Shown here: positions 22,701-33,200 of the stretch, in pieces
Layout: each line of letters opens with the position of its first letter
Numbering within the stretch: position 1 is the first letter of the stretch
Assembly (NCBI GenBank): GCA_030144725.1
Contig: JASKMD010000003.1
Span: 12,279,576 to 12,343,575 of the forward strand
Direction of reading: 5' to 3'
DNA: 64,000 nt
From: Haematococcus lacustris
Lineage: Eukaryota; Chlorophyta; Chlorophyceae; Chlamydomonadales; Haematococcaceae
Notes under the pieces: generated by a model
What the model saw: only the letters and a program-made list of their open reading frames with translations
What the model was told of the DNA's origin: nothing
The model's database searches: none
Program-made: the position numbers and the translations under genes

Positions 22701-23249
22701 ACCAGGCACCGTTGGGGCCAATGACCATGCTGCAGGCACAGCCAGGGGCCAGGGCCTATGGCTTCAGCCACACCGCAACCCCGGCCCTGTTATGTTGTCT
22801 ACACCCTTGACACACAGATCAATATCCTGACATGCAGCCATCAGTGCAGAGACTCACAGGTCGCAATCACCAGCCAGCATCCGTAACTGTACGACGAGGT
22901 TGAAGGTAGCATTAGGAGGGATGTTTAGAATGTATTGATCCCAGTCTGCGGCATGGGATGCATGGCATGCAGTACAGAAGAGTATGGAAGTATAGCCTTC
23001 TTGGCGTGCCAATCAGTCTACAGACTTTTCTGTGCTACTGCTCCCACCAGAGATAGAGAGCGAGTTCGATGTCTGACAATCCATGAGGTCCGCTGGCATC
23101 GACGTGTCTGAGCGTCCGCACGCTGCCAGGATACTGCCTTGGTCCGTGACAGTACCGAGTTGCGCCAGGGAAGCCCGCAAGCCGGCAAGTACGCACAGCA
23201 CGCCCAGTACTACCTTCATCAGGACGTTGCTCTTCAACATCGCGTTCAT
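19776..23249 (-). CDS. Secreted LRR protein with beta-sandwich-like N-domain (3' end in gap)
   Basis: Seven exons keep frame: 23249-23048, 22945-22858, 22729-22615, 22501-22463, 21829-21685, 21257-21054 and 19900-19776. Exon 1 starts with a signal peptide (VLMKVVLGVLCVLAGLRASLA). Exons 2-4 give DWDQYILNIPPNATFNLVVQ ... LRMLAGDCDL, MVIGPNGAWWSSDE, GVYTIQ, VTGYQTYSTYEL. This is a strand-rich domain resembling the pre-peptidase C-terminal (PPC) type; that is a family-pattern inference. Exon 5 (NNMSQLVAEEVSLLSSIFEQ, then CC and later Cys) resembles an LRR N-cap. Exons 6 and 7 have LRR motifs (HLVKLVLAGDASGNLV, LLESLDLSFNILLG, NLKRLYLMRNNLGGPF). The gene runs into the gap. Fanzor fragments on the opposite strand occupy three of its introns. 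The product is probably extracellular, perhaps cell-wall associated. Confidence 0.7.
20275..20760 (+). mobile_element. Fanzor family-3 fragment in LRR-gene intron
   Basis: The frame 20332-20709 reads KRTKVKWAAEPTQPTKG ..., then APQPGRWVEWDGNAALNMQR and ESKWRPLELCWWPEYGKLPA, to the usual ending, then past the normal stop to 20709. The RuvC-III motif is altered (usual DRDC is EWDG); the aspartate before G-N-A-A is kept. The 3' segment has hairpin AGTTG-TCAT-CAGCT (20663-20676). The upstream part is truncated within the Ala/Pro linker. It lies antisense in the intron between LRR exons 21257-21054 and 19900-19776. Confidence 0.75.
21390..21600 (+). mobile_element. Fanzor family-3 3' end in LRR-gene intron
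   Basis: Only the last ~20 codons remain (GCCTGGGCTACAAGCGGCTG onward, GYKRLQDQVPTHKQWQQPVV then stop TAG), plus the 3' segment with hairpin AGCTG-TGT-CAGCT (21490-21502). It ends with CAGAGTCTCAGGGACACTAA, similar to the solo end at 10.1 kb. It is antisense to the host gene, between exons 21829-21685 and 21257-21054. Confidence 0.6.
21955..22345 (+). mobile_element. Fanzor family-3 fragment in LRR-gene intron
   Basis: The frame has GKAAKAKTALQPGWWVNRDC then NAALNMQRTGESRWRPLKLC and stops early at 22101 (DQL*), where the other copies read through. The following DNA still matches the family C-terminus. The 3' segment keeps the hairpin core GCTG-TCAT-CAGC (22222-22233) and the GGTCAGGCAATGATG block. 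It is antisense to the LRR gene, between exons 22501-22463 and 21829-21685. Confidence 0.7.
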
Positions 23250-24204
23250 TGCTCAACATCGCATTGTTGAAGTGGAGTTTAGTCCTGTACTGCCTGGGCA
23301 GGCAACTGCCTGGGCCAGGCAACCTGTCCAGTGTCCTTGTATGTAGCTGTCTGTGTCTGTGTCTGTGTCAGTGTCTCCCAAGGTGGGTACGTCTGCAAGA
23401 AACGAACTATAACTGCCTCACAATTACCAGACAATTGCACGGAATAACTGAGACCTGCAGGATGGTAGCATGCATCACAGTGATAATAGCGATGGCCAGA
23501 AGACGATGTTGTGCTTGCATTAAAATGTGTGTAGCCCGGACACGCACGCACATTAGCCTATTACAAGGATGCTGCGCACCGCAATAGTAAATTAGCCGCC
23601 GCAGCAGCCTCAAGTGAAAGAGCGTCCTGGGTCGCGTCCAATGTCTAGCGCGCACCCATGCTACACATTTACTCCAAAGCACCAGGGGGAAGTCAAGCTG
23701 CACGTAATGAGCGGTGAGATGCCTTACCAACATAGAGTCGAGCCAGAGACAGCTTACATCATGCTTGGCCCCACTTGTGATTGCAAGCAGCACATTGCCA
23801 GGCCTGACCACAGCCATTGGCAGCATCAGGGGCAGGATTGCTCACCAGATTTGTGATGGCAGCGATGGTAGCAGGAGTAGCACAGGCATCAACACAGCCA
23901 TTGTCGTCCTCAGCGGAGTAGCGGTATGGCTTCCTGAGCACCGGCAGCATCGAGCATGTCGACCCTGGTGTGTTGCACATTGTCAAGGCGTCACGCTGGT
24001 GCCCTGGCTACGCTTGCTGTGGTGCTACGCACGCGTCATCCATTGGCGCCTGTACTGGCACAGGGTGAGGGCCACAGCCTAGAGGACCACAAGTCTCACC
24101 AGCAGCTTGAAAGGCACCTCAGCTGCATCGCTCTTAGCTCTTGCCATAGCCGTAGCCCCACAGCTACATCCCCAACTTCACCCTGCATTGTTCCTGCAAT
24201 CCAG
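23250..24204. other. Divergent intergenic region / sulfotransferase 5' part
   Basis: Lies between the LRR gene (-, starting 23249) and the sulfotransferase gene (+). It must hold both promoters and the N-terminal exon(s) of the sulfotransferase. One candidate is the frame with VTLVPWLRLLWCYARVIHWR at about 23990-24063, followed by GTGAGG, but its phase does not fit the next exon. A GTCTGTGTCTGTGTCAGTGT repeat lies at 23351-23370. Confidence 0.4.
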
Positions 24205-27200
24205 GTGCTATTCCTGTCTTTTATGGCCTGCCTCAACACGCTGCTGGCGCTGCCTGACTGGTGCGACTTCAATTGCTAACTTCCCCATGCACATCATTGC
24301 AGCCTTACATTGGCAAGACATACATGCACTATCACAATCCGAATGCGGCTCAAGAGGAGGCCCTGGCTCACGTTACTGTGTCATGTGCTGCTGCTGGGCC
24401 AAGGGTGGACAGTCTCGCAGCTATCCCTCATCACCATCGTAGCCATCCCTCATCACTGCAGCAGGGGGCCTTGGCATGGGCTGTCCAGCACTTACATAAC
24501 AAGCCCCTCAATCCTGTTGTCGTTGTTGACAAAGGGAAGGAACACTGCTACGCCTAGTGCCCCCAGCCTGAAGCGGTTAGGGCGGTTAGGGCCAGAGAGC
24601 AGTGATCCAGGCCAAACAAAACTTGCACAACAAGGAGCAACATGCTTGAGTGCGGGTAATTTCACTCAGCTACTCCAATCAAGTTGAAGCATCCTCGGTC
24701 GCACCCTTGATGACTACAAACCCCACAACGGTGGCACGTTACTTGGGCAAACCCCATGCCCACTGGGCACCTCATCAAAACCAACAGCTTGATGCTTGAA
24801 AGGCTTACAGCCTGTGCAAACCACTAGGGCCTACGCATTGTTGCGGGCCCGACCATCAATGCCCCGCCGGTACTCCGCAGCCCGGTGCAGCCGCTGCTTG
24901 ACCTTTGGCAGCCGGTCATTGACCAGCTTGTAGCCTTGCTGGTACTCCTTGCCAATATGGGGCAGGGCCTTCAGGTCAGTCCAGCTGCACAGCTCCAGGG
25001 GGCGTTGCTTGCTCTCCCCAATGCGCTGGAAGTTGAGGCACGGGTTGATGTCCCGGTCCAGCCACCTGCCCCATGGGGGGGCCTGGGGTCGTGGCACTGG
25101 GCCAGGTGGGGGCTGGGCTGGGGGCTGGTCCTGGGCAGGAGGAGGTGGAGGGGGGTCCTGGGCTGGGGGAGGGGGAGGGGGGTTGGGCGGCACCTCATGG
25201 CACCACTTCAGGCCCCGCACACACTTAGCGTGCCGCAGGCTCCAGGCTGGGCGCAACAGCCGGTGGTTGACCTGGCCTGCTGGGGGTACCCAGTCTGCGG
25301 GCCTAGGGCGGTCATCTGGCAGGTGCAGCTCACAAGGCTGGAGGGCGTGCACAGACGAGCTTACACGGCTGGTGCGGAACTCATCCACGATCACAAGCCT
25401 TCTCTCTGGATCAACAGTCAGCAGCAGCAGGCGGCTGGGGGCAGAGGCAGGGGCTGGCAGGGGGCTGGTGGGACCAAGTTTGCACTAGCACTAGGGTGCC
25501 GCCTTGTTGCAGGAACAGCATGTACATGCCAAGTGGCGCGATATTTATGTTGGGAGGCGACTGAACCGTGATGGTGTTGGGATGCCAGACTTTGGGAGCA
25601 GTGAGACAGGCAAGGTCAAGGAGGCAACAGCCTGCAGCCCTTGCTTGACATGCATGTGCAGCTCGTGCTGTGTGGTAAAGCAGGGGTAGAGGGGTGTCGA
25701 AGGGTGAGCCGGGAGGAGCAGCAGCCACGCATGGTTGCCGGGCAGGTTGGGAGACTGGGTTATTGGACCCAGCCAGCACCATCCATTGGCACTGCCAGCT
25801 AGGCAGACAGCGTGCAATAGTAAACGCAACAGCAGCAGCGAGTGTAGAAGGTGCAGGCCAACAGGGTGGCCAAGTGGCATGCAGCACATCCTGAGATCAA
25901 GTTCAGCAGGATGGGAGTTGGGTGGGTGTGACACTTGCAAATGTCATTGCACATTCATCACACCCTGGACCTTTCCATTCCCCAGCTTAAGCCTCATCGC
26001 TGCATGCAGGAAGGAAGATACAGGGTGGTGGATGGATTAGGTGGGTGGTGGGCAGGTAGGTGGGTTAGGTGGTTGGGTGGGCTTGGTGTGCTGTGCAGGT
26101 GGCGGTTCAGCCGCAGTGTGGCAGGACAGGCCTTGCATGCCCAGCCCCTCATCATCCTGGGCCACCCACGGACCGGCACCACCCACCTGCACAACCTGCT
26201 GGCCCTGGACCCTGCGTTCGCCCACGCCACCACGTTTCAAGCAGGCAAGGCACAAGCACAGCAAGGTCGGCAGCACAACGCACAGACATTGAGGCGCATA
26301 TGCAGCCAAGAGGAAGAGCAGGAAGAGGAAGCAGCTGACAGCTGGTGCTGGGGATCGCCCGTGTAATGTCGGGCGGGTTCCCAAAGGTGCCTCATGCCAA
26401 CATGCTGCTCCACAGTTGAAGGGTGGTAACTCAATACTCAGACAAACAAAACTCATTCAACATGGAACAACATGTTTGCCTGTGGGTAATCTCGCTCCGC
26501 TACAATGAATTGAAGCATCCTCGGTCACTTAGTACTCAGACATGGCTGAAGGTGTCATGCTTGTTGGTGGCCTGACGTTGGCTTGCTTCAACACACGTCA
26601 TGACTATGGTCACAGGCTTTCCCTCCGCCTTCATCACGTTGGAGGAGGTGGGAGCGCGGCCATTGCTGCAGCCTCTGCTGAGCAAGACGCGACCCATGGA
26701 CGCCATGAAGCTGGACTGGGACTTGCCTGCGGTACAGGGTCGCGCCACCTCCCTCAGCACCATGGCATGCCCTAGTTGTTGTAGTGGAGACCTAGCAACA
26801 GCACCTCATCACCCATCCGGGAACAACCTACTGGGGGTCCTGGCTGCTGCTACTCCTGGCTGATGCTACTGGGCAGCCCCCTTGTCCCTCACTAGGGCCT
26901 CCATTTGAGCCGGACCAGTAGTGGCCACTAGCAGCCAGTAGCGGGAACATACTAGTGGGCAATAGTGGCCCGACTCAAATGGTGCTATTGGGCTGTGTGG
27001 AGTAAACCCAGTGCACATGGCACATGAGCGCCTACCACCGCTACTGGGCAGTCTCACAGCCACATGTAGCCCAGGTCCCCGCACCCCTAGCCCATCTGCA
27101 CGGTGTCATCCTGCTGGGAGGGCACCCCACTGCTCTGCTGTAGTTGCTGCTGATTCAAATGTTTGAGGAAATAATGGGGGCGCCGGTGATGGCTGGCAGG

Positions 27201-30200
27201 GCCTGTTGATGTTTAGGTACAAGGGACCTCATCTTATCGGCATGACCTGCTGATCCAGGCTATCATCAATCAGAGTTGGCACCATGCACATGCTGTGCAT
27301 GCTCTGTGTCATCACCACCACCACCACCACCAGTGTCACACAGTGCTTGGCATACGCCTAATGCTATGCACAGCACAACAAGGGGTGTGGCTGATGCAGC
27401 TGCAAGATGTTGTCGTCGGTGAGTGTTGTTGCCACCATCATCACCATCATCAGCAGCAGCAGTGCTACATGTCATTCTCATGCCGACGTTGCGGCAATAC
27501 ACTGCTCACATGGACTCAACATGGTGTCTGTGTTGAGGTTGTGCAGGAGGACGAGATCGCAGTGAACCTGCTAACGGGCGGCGTGTCCTACTACCTCCCC
27601 CTGGTAGTCCCCTGTGAGGAGGCTGCCCTGCGCCCGCTGCTCAGCCTGCGTGGCCTGACCCCTGATGCCGGCCTTGCTGCCTGGCAGGATGCCCTGATCT
27701 GGTTCCTTAAGAAGGTCAGGCAGTTGTATATCAGGGCGAGGCAGGCCGGGAGGGGTAAGAGGGGATCAGGGGAATACACATTTTACAGGCTAGGAGGGGT
27801 AAGAGGAGTGAGGGCAGGCCAGACAAACAAAACTCATTCAACATGGAACAACTTGTTTGACTGTGGGTAATCTCACTCAGCTACTCCAATCCAGTTGAAG
27901 CATCCTCAGTCGCACCCTTGATGACTACAAACCCCACAAAGCAAGAAGCAACCGGTGAGGTCAGGCCAGTCAGAGGCCAGGACGGGGCCAGGACGGGCAG
28001 GTTACGCTCGACAGGGACGACAGCGCACTGGGGTCCAGGAAGCCATCCAGGAAAGGAGGAGAGAAGGAACCCAGGAATCAATCGAATGATACAGGACTGC
28101 CTTGGGCCTGCCGCAGTGTGTGATGCTTCTCAGCATTGGGGCATGGTTGACCTGCGCGTTTGTGATGCCCCCACCCCTGATGCTTGCGGTGTGGTCTTGG
28201 TGTGATGGGGCTGGGCTCCGCAGGTCACCTTCAGGGACTGCTATACCAGGTCTAAGCAGCTCCTCCGGCAGGGCCAACAGCAGCAGCGGGTGGTGGTCAC
28301 GGACGGTGAGCACACAGCGACACCAGGTGCAGCTGTCAGCAGAGCAGCACCCAGCAAGGGGGGTTGGAGCCACCAGGGCGGCAGCAACACCAGCAGCAGC
28401 AGCAGCAGCAGCTGGAGAGAGCCGCGCCCACTGTTGATCAAGTCTCCAGTGCACACAGCTCGGCTGGCTTGGTGGCGCTCGGCCTTCCCCCAGGCCCGCT
28501 ACCTGTACATCCACCGGCACCCAGTGCAGGTCAGGCAGCATTGGGTTGGGCAGAGGAGGGTGGTGGGGCGGAGGAGGGTGGTGGGGCAGCAGGGACAAAC
28601 CAGGCATGGTGCGGGAGAGCAGGCTGCAGGGGCAGTTCATGGAAGGAGGTGTAGGTCGCGGACACAAGAGGGTATCAGCACAGTTGTTCCCCTACTATTA
28701 CTACAGGGCAGGGGCTGTGTTATCTGTAATCCGAACTGTTTGCATGCAGCAAGCATCCGGTACCAATACGTGATTCACTACCCCAACCCGCTTGCGAAGG
28801 CTGGGCAATCTATGTTGGCATGAAACACATGCTCTGATGTAGGCACACATATGCGGTGCACACATGCTACTGTGCTACAGGCTGCTGGGCTTGGGCCTTG
28901 GGGGCTCGCTCTCGCAGCTTCTTGAAGCCCAGTGCTGGGTATTCCTTGCCCTGAGCAGGAAGTCTTCCTCGGTGTTGCCACCTGCGCAGCTCCAGTGGGC
29001 GCCACTTGCTCTCCCCTGCCCGCTGGAGGTTGAGGGCTGCGTTGCAGTCCCTGTCCACCCATTTGCCCAGCTTCCCAGGGGTAGCCTGGGCCAGCCAAGG
29101 GCACCACATGAGGCCCCGCACTGGCGCCTCAAACCGCTTGCTCCAGGCTGACCGCAACAAGCGGTCCTGCACCTGACCTGGCTTGGGCTTCCAGCCTTCA
29201 AGCCTGGTGGGCTTGCTGCGGTCCAGCTCCTCCTCACAGGGCTGGGGGCTGTTCAGGATTGAGCTGACCCTGCTGGTGCGGAACTCATCCACTGTCACCA
29301 CCTTGCCTGGCACCCTGTCGGTTGGCTTGCCGCTGTTGGCCCTCTCCACCACCTTGCGGCAGGCCTGCAGCACAGCCTTGGCCCCCCACCCACCCCGCGT
29401 GCCAATGCTTGCGTTGCCAAAGAACACAACCAGCTGCTTGCGGGTCCCCCACTCCTGCTGGGACACGCTGGCTGCCTCCTCCTCCAGCTGCATGGCACAC
29501 AAGGCACACACAAAGCGCATGACATCCTTGGCAGAACTGGGGACATGGGCACCTAGCAGGTCACATGTGGGGAGGTCCTCAGCCTGTGGTCCTGCCCCTT
29601 CCCCCCTACCCTTGGGCACTCCAACCTTCATGAAGTATTTGCTTGGCAAGGGCACCGATGGTGTTGGAGTCACCCAACAGTTCTGTCTTGTCCAGCTCCA
29701 CCAGCTTTGCGGTGATGGCTGCGTTGTCTGGGTCAGCAAAGAAGGCCTTGGGGATTTGGCGCAGGTTCTGCTTGTGTGCGGGGCCGCGGACAAGCTGCTT
29801 CCAGCCTGACAGCTCGCTGGGTGCGGCGAACACCGCAGTCCAGTCCTGGACGTTTGGGCTGCCAGTGGGTCCAGAATGTTGAGGGGTTGGGGAGGGACTG
29901 GGGCGGGGGGGAGGGGGCGCCTGCTGGCCAGCCTGCTGCTGCTGCGCTCCTGCAGCTTGGGCTGCCAGGCAGGCTGGGCTGGGCCTGCTACTAGACCTGC
30001 TGCAAGGCTGCCATGGAGAGGGTCCAGGGGGGCTGCACCCTGGGCTGGAGGAGGCTGCACTGAGGGAGGGGGGGGGGCAGGATGGAAGCCTGGGGTAGGA
30101 GGCCCCACCAGGCACTTGGCCAGCAGCACCAGGGCCGCTAGGGACACAAGCTTGCGCTGCTTGTGGTGGATGCCCATCCTCAGCCTAAGGTGCGCCACAA

Positions 30201-33200
30201 TCTTGTTTTTGACGTTGTTACGGCCCCTGCAAAGCAACACGCACGCACACCATCATTCGATACATTGCTTTCCAGTACAAGTGTCCCGGAGGAGGACCCA
30301 GTTTGGCTGCGGATCCAGTACAGGTGTCCCGGGACCCAGTTCAGATGCGGTGCGGAGGAGGACCCAGATGCGGCGGAGGAGGACCCGGATGCGGCTGCGG
30401 AAGCAACCCAATCTAATGAAGCCCTTCAGATAGCACTTGACGAACTGGATCCTCGACTTGGCCGCCTCCTTCAGCCTAGCCTTACGCGCCCTCCCTTGTG
30501 GCGATACGAGGCCTACCCAGCCGAGGTCGTCAGGCTTGTCCTTGGGCTTTGGCTTAGGCTGCTTGGGATTGGGCTGTTTGGGCCCATCCGCGCCCTTGCG
30601 CTTCTTGCCCTTCATCGCGCTCTGTAGTAGATGCTCTTACATTGGCAACTATCACTCTCGCGACTTACATTGGCAACAGTTACATTGGCAACAGTTACAG
30701 TACCGAGGGTATGAGCAGCAAAGGTATGAGAGGCATGGTGTGCTGACCCTGGCATTGTACTTTGGCTGCTTACCTGGCTGGCTGGCTGCAGGTGATGCAG
30801 TCCTCTTTCCACATGGCTGACACGTAAGTCTGGGTTGACCCACCCTTTGCTGTGACCCGCGTGCCTTACCCACACCACACATAGGCCCAGTACACCTCAA
30901 GACAGAGCTACTTCCCTGCAGCTGTTGATCTCTGAGCGCTCACTGCAAACATACCCATGATCCCTTGACAGCTGCTAGTTCAGCTGCCTGGCCCTGGCCT
31001 GACTTGTGCAAAACAGTCAGTACAGCTGTGACTGCCTTGAATGAATGAGCTCGTGGGTCACCAGCTGCCTGAATTTCTCTGCTCCTATCCCTTTGCCGAT
31101 GCAACATCAGCCTCAAGGTCCACTTCGTCCACAGTAGCGTCCCTGAGGCTGCGAGAGCCAATCCTACCACTGCCTGACCCCTAAGCGCAAGACACACATG
31201 CAGGCTGCAACCTGCTGCTGAGAATGGATGTCGCGCTTGTGCCGCACTTGACTTTTTTTACTTGCAAGACGGGCTGCTCGCCCGACATAAAGCTGTGTGG
31301 CCCAGTAGATCCCAGTTGTGGTTTTTGGCTGCATGCAGGGTAGAGTTTAGAGGCAAGGGTTAGGGCCAGTAGCCGGCAGTAGTGGGCACCAGGTTCACAA
31401 TATCTAGTATGCATTCTTTAGCACACTTTTCCATACACATCGGCCCAAACAAAACTTGCTCAAGAAGGAACAACATGCTTGCCTGTGAGTTATCTCACTC
31501 AGCTACTACAAACACAGTTGTGGTAGCCTCAGTCGCACCCTTGATGATTGCAACCCCCACACCGGTGGCACGTTCCTGGGGCATACCCCCTGACCACTGG
31601 GCACCTCATCAAAAGCAATAGCTTAATGCTTCAAAGGCTAACAGCCTGTGCAAACTACTAGGGCCAACGCATTGTTGCGGGCCCGGCCATCAATGCCCCG
31701 CCGGTACTCTGCAGCCCGGTGCAGCCTCTGCCTGACCTTGGGTAGTCGGTCATTGACCAGCTTGTAGCGCTGCTGGTACTCCTTGCCAACGGGGGGCAGG
31801 GCCTTCAGGTCAGTCCAGCTGCACAGCTCCAGGGGGCGCTGCTTGCTCTCCCCAATGCGCTGGAAGTTGAGGCACGGGTTGGTGTCCCGGTCCAGCCACC
31901 TGCCCCATGGGGGGGCCTGGGGTCGTGGCACTGGGCCAGGTGGGGGCTGGGCTGGGGGCTGGGCCTGGGCTGGGGGAGGGAGAGCCTGGGCAGGGGCAGG
32001 GGGGTCCTGAGCAAGGGGGGCTGGGGGAGGGGGAGGGGGAGGGGGAGGGGGATTGGGCGGCACCTCATGGCACCACTTCAGGCCCCGCACACACTTAGCG
32101 TGCCGCAGGCTCCAGGCTGGGCGCAACAGCCGGTGGTTGACCTGGCCTGCTGGGGGTACCCAGTCTGCGGGCCTAGGGCGGTCATCTGGCAGGTGCAGCT
32201 CACAAGGCTGGCGGGCGTGCACAGACGAGCTTACACGGCTGGTGCGGAACTCATCCACGATCACAAGCCTGTCAGGCCCTCTCTTGGTGGTAGTGCTCAG
32301 TTGGCGTTGGTTGACCTGTGCCACCACCGCATCGACTTCCTCTGGGCTCAGGTCAGGCCGCGCTGCCTCCACAAGGCCACGAAAGGCTGCCTTGATAACC
32401 TGGCGCCGCTCTGCAATCACTTCCTCCTCACCCTGTCCCTGCCCCTCATCCTCTTGCTGCCCACTGCCACTGGCACCTGCATTACATGGGACGGCACAGC
32501 ACACGCCAACGGAGTCGCAATGTCGCGTGGTACACATTGCGTCGCGTCTTGAGGAGGGCCTAGCCTTTCGGCGAGCTTAGTGGCTTACCGGCTGCACTCT
32601 GTGCGGGGGAGACGGGGCGCTTGCGTTTCCTTTTCCTTTTCGGCGGCATCACAGGGATTCAACAACACCGTCCAAGCGGAGTGGTCGTGCTAGGGGGTGC
32701 ATCAGGTCGCCATCCACCCGGAGTGCCGGCAACCGGAGTGGGGCGTAGATGATATCCATTACACAATCTTTACTGAGCCAACCACCGGACGAACTTCAGA
32801 ATGACGAGTGTTTCAGTTTTTGGAGCACCTAGCGCCCGGCAGCCTGGTCGAGCTGTTCCATACACATCAGCCCAGATTAGCTGCTGACCAGCTGGTGGCG
32901 CAGGTACTTCTGGTACTGCTACTTGCAGCAGCCTAGCAACGAAGAGCTGACAGACCACCTGGTGCGGCAGTTCGTCACCATGCACCAGTGAGTGACAGCA
33001 CCCAGCGCCACACTCAGGGCAAGCACATTTATTTTTTTTAGCACATTTTTTTTAGCAGCAGAGACAACAGCACAGTTGTTCCCCTACCATTACTACAGGG
33101 CAGGGGTTGTGTTATCTGTAATCCGAACTGTTTGCATGCAGCAAGCATCCGGTACCAATACGTGATTCACTACCCCAACCCGCTTGCGAAGGCTGGGCAA

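Larger units (their letters stand above)
28676..30775 (-). mobile_element. Fanzor element, family 2, copy 1
   Basis: Shares its whole length, apart from one internal replaced block, with the element at 33070-35209. The left end is CAGCACAGTTGTTCCCCT and the right end GGCTGCTTACCT. It is inserted in the sulfotransferase intron 28530-30791, its right end only ~16 bp before the 32-bp exon at 30792. No target duplication is visible. Confidence 0.8.
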
